Assembly: GCA_937927685.1 (NCBI GenBank)
Contig: CALBSC010000072.1
Location: forward strand, 1-64,000
Origin: an uncultured Burkholderiales bacterium
GTDB taxonomy: Bacteria > Pseudomonadota > Gammaproteobacteria > Burkholderiales > Burkholderiaceae_C
Direction of reading: 5' to 3'
Length of the DNA: 64,000 nt
Translations under genes and position numbers: made by a program
Notes under the pieces: generated by a model
Seen by the model: only the letters and a program-made list of their open reading frames with translations
Told to the model about the DNA's origin: nothing
The model's database searches: none
In this document: positions 34,676-44,269 of the stretch, in pieces
How the letters are laid out: each line of letters opens with the position of its first letter
How positions within the stretch are numbered: the stretch's first letter is position 1

Positions 34676-35592
34676 CAGTTTGCTCCGTACTTGGAAAAAA
34701 GAAACACGCCACCCAACACCAGCAGGGTTCCGACCCCGATCCACAGGTTGAGTGATTCACCCAGGAATATAGCGCCCAGGGCCAGGGTGGACATCGGACC
34801 CACCATGCCGGTCTGCGCCGCCAGCGACGAACCAATGCGCTCGATCGCCATCATCACCATCAGCACCGGGGCCACGGTGCAGGCCAGGGCGCACAGCAGG
34901 GCCAGCCACAAGACCTCCGACGGAACATCGGCCGCCGACAACGGCCGCAGCACCAGGAACTGGCCGATACAGAAAAGGCACGCCACCGTGCTGGCCCAGC
35001 CCACCAGTCGCAACGAGCCCAGACGTTTGACGATCTCACCACTGTAGAGCAGGTAGACGGCATAGGTCAGCGCACTGAGCACCACCAGCAAGGTGCCCAG
35101 TGCCACATCCGATCCCGCGAAGTTCAACTCATGCCAGAACACCAGCAACACGCCGCTGTAGCTGAGCGCCATGGCGGCCACCCGCATGGGCGTGATGGGC
35201 TTGCGGTACAGGGCCCAGCCCAGCAGCATCACGAAGGTGGGGTTGAGATAGAGGATCAACCGCTCCAGTCCCGCCGAGACGTATTGAAGTCCCAGGAAGT
35301 CCAGATAGCTGGAGAAGTAGTAGCCCAGAAAGCCCAAACCCACGATGCTCAGCAGATCGCGCTGGTTCAGGGGTTGCGCGCGGGCACTGGCGCGGCGCTC
35401 CGCCCACAGCCCCATGAGCAGGAAGAAGGGCAAGGCAAACAGCATGCGCAGCATGATGAAGGTGGCCGCATCCACGCCATATCGGTACGCCAGCTTGATG
35501 ATCACGCCCTTGCCGCTGAAGGCGATGGCACCGGCAATCGCCAGCACGATGCCAGTGGAGACAGGAGAGCGGGGGACAGGGGTGGTGGTCAT
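34675..35592 (-). CDS. DMT-family (EamA) transporter 2
   Basis: A 305-residue, ten-helix inner-membrane exporter, beginning MTTTPVPRSP. The two EamA halves are visible (GAIAFSGKGVIIKLAYR; YVSAGLERLILYLNPTFVMLLG). It overlaps the SDR gene by one base, so the two are probably cotranscribed. Substrate unknown. The much longer open frame upstream of the ATG is antisense to nothing conserved and is ignored. Confidence 0.92.
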   Translation of the reverse strand: MTTTPVPRSPVSTGIVLAIAGAIAFSGKGVIIKLAYRYGVDAATFIMLRMLFALPFFLLMGLWAERRASARAQPLNQRDLLSIVGLGFLGYYFSSYLDFLGLQYVSAGLERLILYLNPTFVMLLGWALYRKPITPMRVAAMALSYSGVLLVFWHELNFAGSDVALGTLLVVLSALTYAVYLLYSGEIVKRLGSLRLVGWASTVACLFCIGQFLVLRPLSAADVPSEVLWLALLCALACTVAPVLMVMMAIERIGSSLAAQTGMVGPMSTLALGAIFLGESLNLWIGVGTLLVLGGVFLFSKYGAN

Positions 35593-35716
35593 GCGGTGGA
35601 GCCATTGTCTCGCATCGATCCGGCGGTGCGGGGTCGCCTGTGTGCCACGGATCGCGGGCGGATCCGCACCCGCCATCCCCCCTTGGCCGAGCACCAGGGG
35701 CCAAGTGAGCGCGCCC

Positions 35717-35744
35717 AAAAAAAAGCAGACCCTGAGGTCTGCTT
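35717..35744 (-). terminator. Intrinsic terminator after tctA
   Basis: On the minus strand AAGCAGACC and GGTCTGCTT form a perfect 9-bp stem around TCAG, followed by eight Ts. It lies 40 bases after the tctA stop and ahead of the DMT exporter gene, separating the two units. The rest of the 191-nt gap shows nothing else clear. Confidence 0.88.
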
Positions 35745-35783
35745 GGCGAGAGCGGGCTGCCTGGGCAGCCCTGTCTGGCGTCG

Positions 35784-37295
35784 TCACTCTTCGACGAACG
35801 CTTCCTCTCGTTTGGATTTCACCGATGGCAGGAGCACGATGATGAGCAACAGCAACGCGGCTGCCAGCAGGCCCCCCGACAACGGGCGGGTGACAAACAC
35901 CGACCAGTCGCCACGAGACAACAGCAGCGCACGGCGCAGGTTCTCTTCCATCATCGGCCCCAGGATGAAGCCCAGCAACAGCGGTGCCGGTTCGCACCCG
36001 AGCTTCAGGAAGAGGTAACCGATCAGGCCGAAAGCTGCCACCATCCAGATGTCGAAGGTGTTGTTGTTGGTGGAGTACACGCCAATCGCACAGAACAGCA
36101 CGATGGACGGGAACAGGAAGCGGTACGGCACGGTCAGGAGCTTGATCCACATGCCGATCAGCGGCAGGTTCAGGATCACCAGCATCAGGTTGCCGATCCA
36201 CATGGAGGCGATCAGGCCCCAGAACAGCTGCGGGTTGCTGGTCATCACCTGCGGTCCCGGCTGGATGTTGTGGATGGTCATGGCACCCACCATCAGCGCC
36301 ATCACCGCGTTGGGCGGAATGCCCAGCGTCAGCAGCGGGATGAAGGAAGTCTGGGCACCGGCGTTGTTGGCCGACTCGGGAGCGGCCACGCCACGGATGT
36401 TGCCCTGACCGAAAGGCACTTCACCAGGCCGCAGCTTGGTTTTCTTCTCGATCGTGTAGGCCGCGAAGGCTGCCAGCAGCGCACCGCCGCCCGGCAACAC
36501 GCCCAGCAAGCTACCCAGGGTGGTGCCTCGCAGCACAGCCGGGATCATGTTCTTGAAGTCTTCCAGGGTGGGGAACAGGCCCTGCACCTTGGCGGTGAAC
36601 ACCTCGCGCTCGTCCTCGGGACGGGACAGGTTGCTGATGATCTCGCCGTAACCGAACACGCCCATGGCGATGGTCACGAAGCCCACGCCGTCGGTCAGTT
36701 CGGGAATGTCGAAGCTGAAGCGCGCCACACCCGAGTTCACGTCGGTGCCGATGAGGCCCATCAACAAACCCAGAATGATCATGGCAATCGCCTTGATCAG
36801 CGAACCGGAAGCCAGCACCACCGCACCGATCAGGCCCAGAATCATGAGCGAGAAATATTCAGCGGGGCCGAACTTGAAGGCCAATTCGGTCAGCGGCGGC
36901 GCGAAGGCAGCCAGGATCAGGGTGCCGACAGAACCGGCAAAGAAGGAGCCCAGACCGGCAGCGGCCAGCGCGGGACCTGCACGGCCCTTGCGGGCCATCT
37001 GGTAACCGTCGATGGTGGTCACCACCGAGGACGATTCGCCCGGCAGGTTCACCAGAATGGCGGTGGTGGAGCCGCCGTACTGGGCGCCGTAGTAGATACC
37101 GGCCAGCATGATCAGCGCCGACACGGGGGGCAGCGCGTAGGTGGCGGGCAGCAACATGGCGATGGTGGCCACTGGGCCAATGCCCGGCAGCACACCGATC
37201 AGGGTGCCCAACATACAGCCAATGAAGGCATACAGCAGGTTGATGGGCGTGAAGGCCACGCCGAAGCCCATGCTGAGGTTTGCGATCAAATCCAT
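35784..37295 (-). CDS. tctA: Tripartite tricarboxylate transporter large permease TctA
   Basis: Inner-membrane subunit (503 residues, about 11-12 hydrophobic segments) of a secondary transporter that uses a periplasmic TctC/Bug protein. Hallmarks: GVLPGIGPVATIAMLLP near residue 35, YGGSTTAILVNLPGESSSVVT near 73, and FTLGIPPNAVMALMVGA-like LTLGIPPNAVMALM later. GAGGAG precedes the ATG by nine bases. tctB lies 13 nt upstream; no tctC in the operon. Confidence 0.95.
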   Translation of the reverse strand: MDLIANLSMGFGVAFTPINLLYAFIGCMLGTLIGVLPGIGPVATIAMLLPATYALPPVSALIMLAGIYYGAQYGGSTTAILVNLPGESSSVVTTIDGYQMARKGRAGPALAAAGLGSFFAGSVGTLILAAFAPPLTELAFKFGPAEYFSLMILGLIGAVVLASGSLIKAIAMIILGLLMGLIGTDVNSGVARFSFDIPELTDGVGFVTIAMGVFGYGEIISNLSRPEDEREVFTAKVQGLFPTLEDFKNMIPAVLRGTTLGSLLGVLPGGGALLAAFAAYTIEKKTKLRPGEVPFGQGNIRGVAAPESANNAGAQTSFIPLLTLGIPPNAVMALMVGAMTIHNIQPGPQVMTSNPQLFWGLIASMWIGNLMLVILNLPLIGMWIKLLTVPYRFLFPSIVLFCAIGVYSTNNNTFDIWMVAAFGLIGYLFLKLGCEPAPLLLGFILGPMMEENLRRALLLSRGDWSVFVTRPLSGGLLAAALLLLIIVLLPSVKSKREEAFVEE

Positions 37296-37308
37296 GGTGT
37301 CTTGCTCC

Positions 37309-37797
37309 TCAACCAGCGATGAAAGTGGGCCACACGGGCATCTGCAGCTTCAGCAGCACGATGAACGCGAGGTAGCTGCCGACAGCCAGAATGGTGGACA
37401 GGATCAGCACGTCGCGCAGCTTGTAGCTGTCGCCGGCCTTGCTGGCAATGAGCACCAGGGCGTAGATGGCCACGATCAGGCCCATCGACGGCAGCTTGAT
37501 GCTGGGCAGACCGCCGAGCAGCACGCCAAACGCCAGGTTGGAACCCAGGATGTAGCCAATGGGACGCCAGGCAAACGAGCCCACCTTGTCGCCTGAAGGC
37601 GTTTCCACCACCAGGGAATAGAACATCACCACGCTGCCCAGAATGGCCAGCAGGACGCCCAGCAACAGCGGGAAGTAACCCGGCCCCATGCGGGCACCGG
37701 TGCCCACGGAGTAGGACGTTGCGCCCCAGGCGAAGGCAGCGCCCACGACCAGGAACATCAGTCCCGAGAAAAAGTCTTTTTGACTTTTAATGCTCAC
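37309..37797 (-). CDS. tctB: Tripartite tricarboxylate transporter small subunit TctB
   Basis: Small inner-membrane subunit of 162 residues with four hydrophobic segments and the family segment GARMGPGYFPLLLGVLLAILG. I set the start at GTG (SIKSQKDFFSG) because GAGGAG (37805-37810) lies seven bases ahead; the longer in-frame ORF has no RBS. Translation of tctA follows after 13 nt. A 14-bp palindrome overlaps the Shine-Dalgarno. Confidence 0.92.
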   Translation of the reverse strand: MSIKSQKDFFSGLMFLVVGAAFAWGATSYSVGTGARMGPGYFPLLLGVLLAILGSVVMFYSLVVETPSGDKVGSFAWRPIGYILGSNLAFGVLLGGLPSIKLPSMGLIVAIYALVLIASKAGDSYKLRDVLILSTILAVGSYLAFIVLLKLQMPVWPTFIAG

Positions 37798-37808
37798 AAC
37801 AGTTCTCC

Positions 37809-37822
37809 TCGAAAATTTTCGA
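37809..37822. promoter_or_regulatory. Perfect palindrome at the tctBA ribosome-binding site
   Basis: TCGAAAATTTTCGA is a perfect 14-bp, AT-rich palindrome in GC-rich DNA; its first two bases overlap the tctB Shine-Dalgarno. It may be a repressor operator or, in RNA, a hairpin masking the RBS. Confidence 0.45.
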
Positions 37823-37910
37823 TGGGCGGATTGTGCGGTCGGACGGGGAAAAAAATCATGTGGATTCCACCTATGCCCCCGCGCAAACCCAGGCTCCACG
37901 GGGCTTTGCA

Positions 37911-37930
37911 GACCCGTTACGACCCGTTAC
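37911..37930. repeat. Tandem 10-bp duplication
   Basis: GACCCGTTAC occurs twice head to tail in the 150-nt gap between tctB and the spermidine-synthase-like gene. Probably a small replication slip; function unknown. Confidence 0.6.
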
Positions 37931-37947
37931 GGTGCATGTGTTGACGC

Positions 37948-38697
37948 CTACGCGACAGGCTTGAGCACCCGCACCCAACGCGTGGCGGGCAAGGGCCAGC
38001 GGGCCTGGATCGCCTCGGCCTGCGCCGCCAGTTCACCGCGCTTGGGAACCACCGGGGTACGCAAGGCCAGCACCACGGTGTTGCCCTCGCGCGTGGGCTT
38101 GAACACCCAGACCGCCTCGGCCCCGAAGGCTGACACGATCTTGTCCAGGCTTTCCGGGTAGCGGTTGGAACGTCCAAAGAGGTTGACCGTCATCACACCG
38201 TGCTCGCTCAGCAGTCGCCGGCAATCGGCATAGAAGTCCGCGCTGTCGAGCACCGGCGCGGCCGCCTCGTGGTCGTACAGATCCACCTGCAAGGCATCGA
38301 TCTGGCCGCGCCAGTGGTCGTGCGAGGCCACCTCGGCGGCGTCCCCCAGCACCACCGACAGGCGCGACGAATCCGGGGGCAACTTGAACCACAGGCGACA
38401 GGCGGCCACCACTTGCGGATTCAACTCGATCGCGGTGGTCTTCATGCGCACGTGTTTCCAGCAGAACTTGGTGAGGGCCCCGGCGCCCAGTCCCAGTTGC
38501 ATGGCCTGCAAGGACGCCGCCCGCTCCAGCGGCACAAACAGCAGCCACGCCATCATGCGCTGCACATAGTCGAGGTGGATGTCGTAGGGCTGGTCGATCA
38601 TCATCGAGCCCTGCACCCAGGGGGTCCCCAGGTGCAGATAGCGCACATCACCGTGATCGGAAAAATTGACTTCAGGCAGTGGAGGACGTCGGGTCAT
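37948..38697 (-). CDS. Spermidine synthase-like methyltransferase-fold protein
   Basis: A 249-residue cytoplasmic protein of the polyamine aminopropyltransferase superfamily. The SAM/dcSAM-binding core is LQLGLGAGALTKFCW (about 66-80), then TTAIELNPQVVAACR with the acidic ribose contact. The N-terminal beta-hairpin domain is short and the aminopropyltransferase catalytic Asp region is LQVDLYDHEAAAP. No speD or other polyamine gene is adjacent, so an aminopropyl donor role is unproven; many such short homologues are of unknown function. Confidence 0.88.
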   Translation of the reverse strand: MTRRPPLPEVNFSDHGDVRYLHLGTPWVQGSMMIDQPYDIHLDYVQRMMAWLLFVPLERAASLQAMQLGLGAGALTKFCWKHVRMKTTAIELNPQVVAACRLWFKLPPDSSRLSVVLGDAAEVASHDHWRGQIDALQVDLYDHEAAAPVLDSADFYADCRRLLSEHGVMTVNLFGRSNRYPESLDKIVSAFGAEAVWVFKPTREGNTVVLALRTPVVPKRGELAAQAEAIQARWPLPATRWVRVLKPVA

Positions 38698-38749
38698 GAA
38701 GTGTGTTTCTTGTGTGAAGACAGGACAACCGTGCGGTGCTCAAGCACCC

Positions 38750-39577
38750 TCATTGGGATGTCGAGGCGCCAGGCGCTGTCAGCCCCAGTGCACGGCGGGC
38801 ATTGTCGGTGGTTTGCCGGGCCAGCGTCTGCGGGTCCAGCGACCGCAGGGTGGCGAGCAGGGTGCCGATGCGCGGCAGCTCGAGCGGGCTGTTGCGTCCC
38901 TGCGCCCGCCCCTCGGCCCGGGCTGCTGCCGGGGTGTAGAGCCACTGCGGGGGAATATCGGGCGCGTCTGTCTCCAGCACCAGCGCCTCCAGCGGCAACT
39001 CACGGGCCAGCGCGCGCAGGCGCGTGGCGCGTTCGTAGGTGAGTGCGCCACCAAAACCCAGGACAAAACCCAGGTCGATGAAAGCCCGGGCCTGTTGCAG
39101 ACTGCCATTGAACGCATGGGCAATGCCCCCGCGCACCCGCACCTGTCGCAGGTGTTGCAGCACCTGCTCGGCGGACCGGCGCACGTGCAGGATCACCGGC
39201 AATGCCTGAGCGCGTGCCAGCTCCAGCTGGGCACGAAAGAAATGGACCTGCCGCGCCATGTCCAGACCCGGCACAAATCCGTCCAGGCCAATCTCGCCCA
39301 CGGCCACCAGGCGCGGGTCGTCGCGGTGGGCTTGCAACGCCGAGGCCAGTTCGTCGAGGTCGGTCAAGGCCGCCTGTGGGGTGGTGAGCGGGTGAATGCC
39401 CAGGGCATACACATCCGCATGACGATGGGCCAGGGTGCGGACCGCCTCCAGCGTGTTCACGTCCACCGCCGGGTAGACGCACAGACCCACGCCCTGGTCG
39501 CGCGCCTGTGAGCGCACCGCGTCACGATCGGCGTCGAACTCGGCGGCGTCCAGGTGGCAATGGGTGTCGATCCACAT
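38750..39577 (-). CDS. TatD-family metal-dependent deoxyribonuclease
   Basis: TIM-barrel hydrolase of 275 residues starting MWIDTHCHLD; H5 and H7 (DTHCH) are metal ligands, the conserved Glu lies in VGEIGLDGF, further His in VILHVRRS, and the last Asp in LVLETDAPDIPP. TatD proteins are 3'-5' DNases involved in DNA repair and turnover. The next gene leftward is the spermidine-synthase-like one, 52 nt away; lolD begins upstream, 26 nt away, so it may belong to the lolCD operon. Confidence 0.94.
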   Translation of the reverse strand: MWIDTHCHLDAAEFDADRDAVRSQARDQGVGLCVYPAVDVNTLEAVRTLAHRHADVYALGIHPLTTPQAALTDLDELASALQAHRDDPRLVAVGEIGLDGFVPGLDMARQVHFFRAQLELARAQALPVILHVRRSAEQVLQHLRQVRVRGGIAHAFNGSLQQARAFIDLGFVLGFGGALTYERATRLRALARELPLEALVLETDAPDIPPQWLYTPAAARAEGRAQGRNSPLELPRIGTLLATLRSLDPQTLARQTTDNARRALGLTAPGASTSQ

Positions 39578-39603
39578 GTTGGACTCACACGACCCGGCCG
39601 CCC

Positions 39604-40273
<670 letters not shown>

Positions 40274-40281
<8 letters not shown>

Positions 40282-41539
40282 GGCGCAGCGCCTCCGCCGG
40301 TTGGACCCGGCTGGCACGCCAGCTGGGGTAGAGCGTGGCCACCAGCGCCAGCAGCAACGAGAGCACCACCACCGGCCCGATGTCGGCCAGCTGCGGATCA
40401 CTGGGCATGCGGCTGATGAGGTAGATGTCCTGGGGCAAAAAACGCAGACCCAGCGCACGCTCGATGGCCGGCACGATGACGTCGATGTTGAACGCCACTG
40501 CCAAGCCGAGCAGGAGCCCACTCAAGGTACCCACCACCCCCACCAGGGCGCCCTGCACCATGAACACGCCCATGATGGAGGCTGGCGATGCCCCCAGGGT
40601 GCGCAAAATGGCAATGTCCGACTGCTTGTCCGTCACCGTCATCACCAGGGTGCTGACCAGGTTGAAGGCCGCCACCGCCACGATCAGGGTGAGGATGATG
40701 AACATCATGCGTTTTTCGATCTGCACTGCAGCAAACCAGTTGCGGTTCTGACGGGTCCAGTCGCGCACCATGAGAAGGGGGTCGATCTGCAAGGACAGCT
40801 CGCTCGCCACGGCCCGGGCTTGCTGCGCGTCGCGCAGTTTCAGGCGCAAACCGTTGGGGCCCTCCAGCCGCAGCAGCCGTTGTGCATCGTCGATTTGCAT
40901 CACCGCCAGGGTGGCGTCGAATTCGTAATGCCCGGTGTCGATCAATCCGAGCACCTCCAGTTGTTTCAGCCGCGGCAAAACGCCCGCTGGGGTGACCTGG
41001 CCGCCCGGCGCCACGAGGGTGACCCGGTCACCCACCCGCACGCCCATCTGGTGTGCAATCTCGACGCCCAGCACCACGCCGAAGCCGTCAGGCGCCCAGC
41101 CTGCTTGCAAGGCCGGTGGCAACAAGGCTGCATAGTCCGCCACGCCCCGTTCCTGCACCGGGTCAATCCCGCGCACCACCACACCGCGCATTTCCTCGCC
41201 ACGCGCGAGCAAGGCCTGGGCCGACACATAGGGGGCCACCGCCACCACGTCGGGGTGGCGGCTCAATTGCTGGCCCAGCGCCTCGGTGTCCAGCAAGGCG
41301 CCGCCATCGCGCGCCACCACCTCGGCATGCGACAACACGGACAACATGCGCTCGCGCACCTCTTTCTGAAACCCGTTCATCACACTCAGCACGATGATGA
41401 GTGCCGCCACCCCCAGGCTGATGCCCAGCATGGACACGCCCGAGATGAAGGAGATGAAGCCGTTGCGGCGTGAGGCACGGCCGGCGCGGGTGTAGCGCCA
41501 GCCCACCACCAGCTCGTAGGGAATGCGGGTATAGGACAT
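40274..41539 (-). CDS. lolC: Lipoprotein-releasing ABC transporter permease LolC/E
   Basis: Inner-membrane permease of 421 residues from MSYTRIPYEL. One N-terminal helix (GISLGVAALIIVLSVMNGF), a large periplasmic domain, then three C-terminal helices with FNLVSTLVMTVTDKQSDIAILRTLG, the FtsX-type signature. Only one permease gene is present next to lolD, so the transporter is probably a LolF-type homodimer as in many betaproteobacteria. Divergent from the phosphoglycerate-mutase-like gene, 42 nt away. Confidence 0.95.
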
Positions 41540-41567
41540 GGTCTTGAGGGGTGATTGTGGCATCAAG

Positions 41568-41573
41568 GACAAT
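41568..41573 (+). promoter_or_regulatory. -10-like hexamer eight bases before a GTG start
   Basis: GACAAT, eight bases, then GTG at 41582 in the 42-nt divergent gap with lolC. Weak match; compatible with a near-leaderless transcript. Confidence 0.3.
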
Positions 41574-41581
41574 GCCCCACT

Positions 41582-42544
41582 GTGATCGCCGCACCCACCG
41601 TCATCCTTTCCCACGCCCTGCCCCCGGCGGACAGCCCCGAGATGCTCGCGGCGCTGGCCGCCTTGCCCTTGCCCTTTGTGCGCCAGTGGTTGGCCAACAG
41701 CGTGGCGCAGCACACGCTGACCACGACCGCAGAGGGCCTGGCCTTGCCTGATGAATGGGCCCGAGCCGACACGCTGGGATGGACGTCCCCGCACGGCACC
41801 TGGCCCTGGGCAGCGCTGGCCGCGCAGGACAGCCCCGTGCACCACAGCACCGCTGACCACGCCTGGGCCTTCATCCGCCTGTGCCACTGGCAGGTGGGCA
41901 ATGGCCAATTCACCCTGCAGGACCCCGGCCCCATCACGCAGGCAGAGTCTGACGCCCTGATGGCCTCGATGCGTGCATATTTCGAGGAAGACGGCATCAC
42001 CCTGCATGCCTTCGAGCCTGGCCGCTGGCTGGCGCAATCCGCGCTCTTTGACGGGCTGGCGAGCGCCAGCGCTGAACGGGTCATGGGTTTGCCCATCGAG
42101 CCCTGGTTGCTGGGGGCCCATCTGGCCACCCTCCCCCCACCCATCCGCACGCTGCGTCGCCTGCAAAACGAAATGCAGATGCTGCTCTACCAGCACCCGG
42201 TGAATGACACGCGGCGCACCGCCATCAATTCCATCTGGGTAGAGGGCTGCGGTGCGTTCAGCAGCGACTGCCCTGCCCCCCTCGCGGGCACGACAGCGGT
42301 CGTGCTGCTGGATGATTTGCGCGAACCCTGGTTGCTGCGCGATGCCACCGCCTGGGCACGCGCCTGGGAGCACCTGGATGCCGAGGTGCTGCCTGCGTGG
42401 CTCCAGCCCCCGGGCGCACGCATCGCCTGGTGTGGTCAGCGGCAAGCCCGTTGGTGGGTGCACCAGCCCCCGAGCTTGTGGCTGCGGCTGCGCCGCCTGG
42501 TGCGCCCGTCCCCCCTGAGCGAGGTGCTGTCGTGCGATGCCTGA
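41582..42544 (+). CDS. Conserved protein, phosphoglycerate-mutase-like (Burkholderiales, recJ-linked)
   Basis: A 320-residue cytoplasmic protein starting GTG (VIAAPTVILSHALPPADS). I recall Burkholderiales orthologues upstream of recJ being annotated as phosphoglycerate mutase related to the cofactor-independent alkaline-phosphatase superfamily, but I see no full set of metal-ligand motifs, so the enzymatic name is doubtful. Features visible: a Trp/His-rich central part (PHGTWPWAALAAQ; AWAFIRLCHWQV), NEMQMLLYQHPVN followed by RRTAINSIWVEGCGAF. Its last 13 bases overlap the recJ start, so the two are translationally coupled. Function unknown. Confidence 0.85.
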   Translation: MIAAPTVILSHALPPADSPEMLAALAALPLPFVRQWLANSVAQHTLTTTAEGLALPDEWARADTLGWTSPHGTWPWAALAAQDSPVHHSTADHAWAFIRLCHWQVGNGQFTLQDPGPITQAESDALMASMRAYFEEDGITLHAFEPGRWLAQSALFDGLASASAERVMGLPIEPWLLGAHLATLPPPIRTLRRLQNEMQMLLYQHPVNDTRRTAINSIWVEGCGAFSSDCPAPLAGTTAVVLLDDLREPWLLRDATAWARAWEHLDAEVLPAWLQPPGARIAWCGQRQARWWVHQPPSLWLRLRRLVRPSPLSEVLSCDA

Positions 42545-44250
42545 CGCGTGACGTCCCCCCGCGCAGCGTGTGGGCGCTGGAGCAAGCCGGGGTGCACCCG
42601 CTGCTCGCACAACTGTTTGCGGCGCGCGGGGTGAACAGCCCCGAGGAACTCGACACCCAGTTCCAACGCCTGCTGGCGCCCACCACCTTGCAAGGCGCTG
42701 CCGAGGCGGCACGTCTGCTGGCCGATGCCATCGAGCAGCAACAACACCTGTGCATCGTCGCCGATTACGACTGCGATGGCGCCACCGCCTGTGCCGTGGG
42801 CGTGCGCGGCTTGCGCCTCCTGGGCGCCAGGCGGGTGAGCTTTGTGGTGCCGGATCGGCAGGTCGATGGCTATGGCCTCACCCCGCCGATTGCCGAGCGG
42901 GTGCAGGCGTTGGGGGCGCAGGTGCTGATCACCGTGGACAACGGCATCGCCAGCCTGGCGGGGGTGGCCCGCGCGCAGGCCCTGGGCCTGCAGGTGGTGG
43001 TCACCGACCACCACCTGCCCGGGTCTGAATTGCCGGATGCCGACGTGATCGTCAACCCCAACCAGCCCGGCTGCTCCTTTGCCAGCAAACACCTGGCGGG
43101 GGTGGGCGTGATGTTTTATGTGCTGATGGCGCTGCGCGCCGAGCAGCGCCAGCGCGGCCAGTACACAGCCGTTCAGGAACCGCGCCTGGACACCCTGTTG
43201 CCCCTGGTGGCTCTGGGCACCGTGGCCGATGTGGTCCGACTCGACGCCAACAACCGCCGGCTGGTGGCCCAGGGCTTGACGCGTGTGCGCAAGGGTCAGC
43301 TCCCGGCCGGCATGGCGGCCTTGTTCGCGGTGGCGGGTCGCGACCTGCGCCGCGCCAGCAGCCAGGATTTCGGCTTTGCCGTGGGCCCACGCCTGAACGC
43401 GGCCGGCCGCCTGTCCGACATGACCCTGGGCATTGAATGCCTGCTCACCGATGACCCCGGTCGGGCGCACGAGTTGGCGCAGGCCCTGGACCGTATCAAC
43501 CGCGAACGGCGCGACCTGGAAAGCGGCATGCGCGAACAAGCACTGGCGCGCGCCGATGCGCTGTTGCAATCCGATGGCACCCCGCCGCCGGCGCTGTGTG
43601 TGTTCAACCCCGATTTTCATGAAGGCGTGGTGGGCATCGTGGCCTCGCGTCTGAAGGACCAGCACCACCGCCCGAGTTTTGTCTTTGCGCGCAGCGAATC
43701 CGCCCAGCATGGCCCGGTGCTCAAGGGATCGGGGCGCTCCATTCCCGGCTTTCATCTGCGCGATGCGCTGGACTTGCTGAGCAAACGCCGCCCGGACGTG
43801 TTGCTGCAGTTTGGTGGCCATGCCATGGCAGCGGGTTGCTCGATCGCACCCGGGCGGTTTGACGACTTCGTGCAAGGCCTGCAGGACATTGCCGCCGAGT
43901 GGCTCACCCCCTTGCAACTCACGCGCAGTCTGGAGGTGGATGGACCATTACCCCCCGAACATCGGCGTGCAGACGTGGCCGAACTGCTGCAGCAAGAGGT
44001 CTGGGGGCAGGGTTTTGGCGCGCCGACGTTTTGCGACACGCTGGAGGTGGTGGGCCAACGGGTGGTGGGCGAGCGGCACTTGTCGCTGCGCTTGCGTCAC
44101 CACGGCCAGGCCGTGGATGGCATCTGGTTCGGCCGCAGCGAGCCCCTGCCCGCCCAGGCCACCCTGGCCTACCGACTCGAGGTGGACGAGTGGCAGGGCG
44201 CTCGCCGCGTGCGCCTGGTCATTGAGGACGAGGTCAGCGCGCAACCCTGA
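42532..44250 (+). CDS. recJ: Single-stranded-DNA-specific exonuclease RecJ
   Basis: 5'-3' ssDNA exonuclease of 572 residues used in recombination and mismatch repair. DHH-superfamily motifs: VADYDCDGATA (D78, D80, D82), TVDNGIAS, TDHHLPG (DHH at 159-161), and VALGTVADVVRLD; the DHHA1 domain has GHAMAAG and FHEGVVGIVASRL. The GTG at 42532 is preferred because the conserved TRDVPPRSVWALEQAGVHP follows four residues later; it overlaps the preceding gene by 13 bases. Confidence 0.95.
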   Translation: MRCLTRDVPPRSVWALEQAGVHPLLAQLFAARGVNSPEELDTQFQRLLAPTTLQGAAEAARLLADAIEQQQHLCIVADYDCDGATACAVGVRGLRLLGARRVSFVVPDRQVDGYGLTPPIAERVQALGAQVLITVDNGIASLAGVARAQALGLQVVVTDHHLPGSELPDADVIVNPNQPGCSFASKHLAGVGVMFYVLMALRAEQRQRGQYTAVQEPRLDTLLPLVALGTVADVVRLDANNRRLVAQGLTRVRKGQLPAGMAALFAVAGRDLRRASSQDFGFAVGPRLNAAGRLSDMTLGIECLLTDDPGRAHELAQALDRINRERRDLESGMREQALARADALLQSDGTPPPALCVFNPDFHEGVVGIVASRLKDQHHRPSFVFARSESAQHGPVLKGSGRSIPGFHLRDALDLLSKRRPDVLLQFGGHAMAAGCSIAPGRFDDFVQGLQDIAAEWLTPLQLTRSLEVDGPLPPEHRRADVAELLQQEVWGQGFGAPTFCDTLEVVGQRVVGERHLSLRLRHHGQAVDGIWFGRSEPLPAQATLAYRLEVDEWQGARRVRLVIEDEVSAQP

Positions 44251-44257
44251 CAGCCCG

Positions 44258-44263
44258 TAAAAT
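44258..44263 (+). promoter_or_regulatory. -10-like hexamer six bases before a GTG start (PHP gene)
   Basis: TAAAAT (five of six to consensus), six bases, GTG at 44270; no Shine-Dalgarno. Compatible with leaderless transcription. Confidence 0.4.
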
Positions 44264-44269
44264 CGGGGC

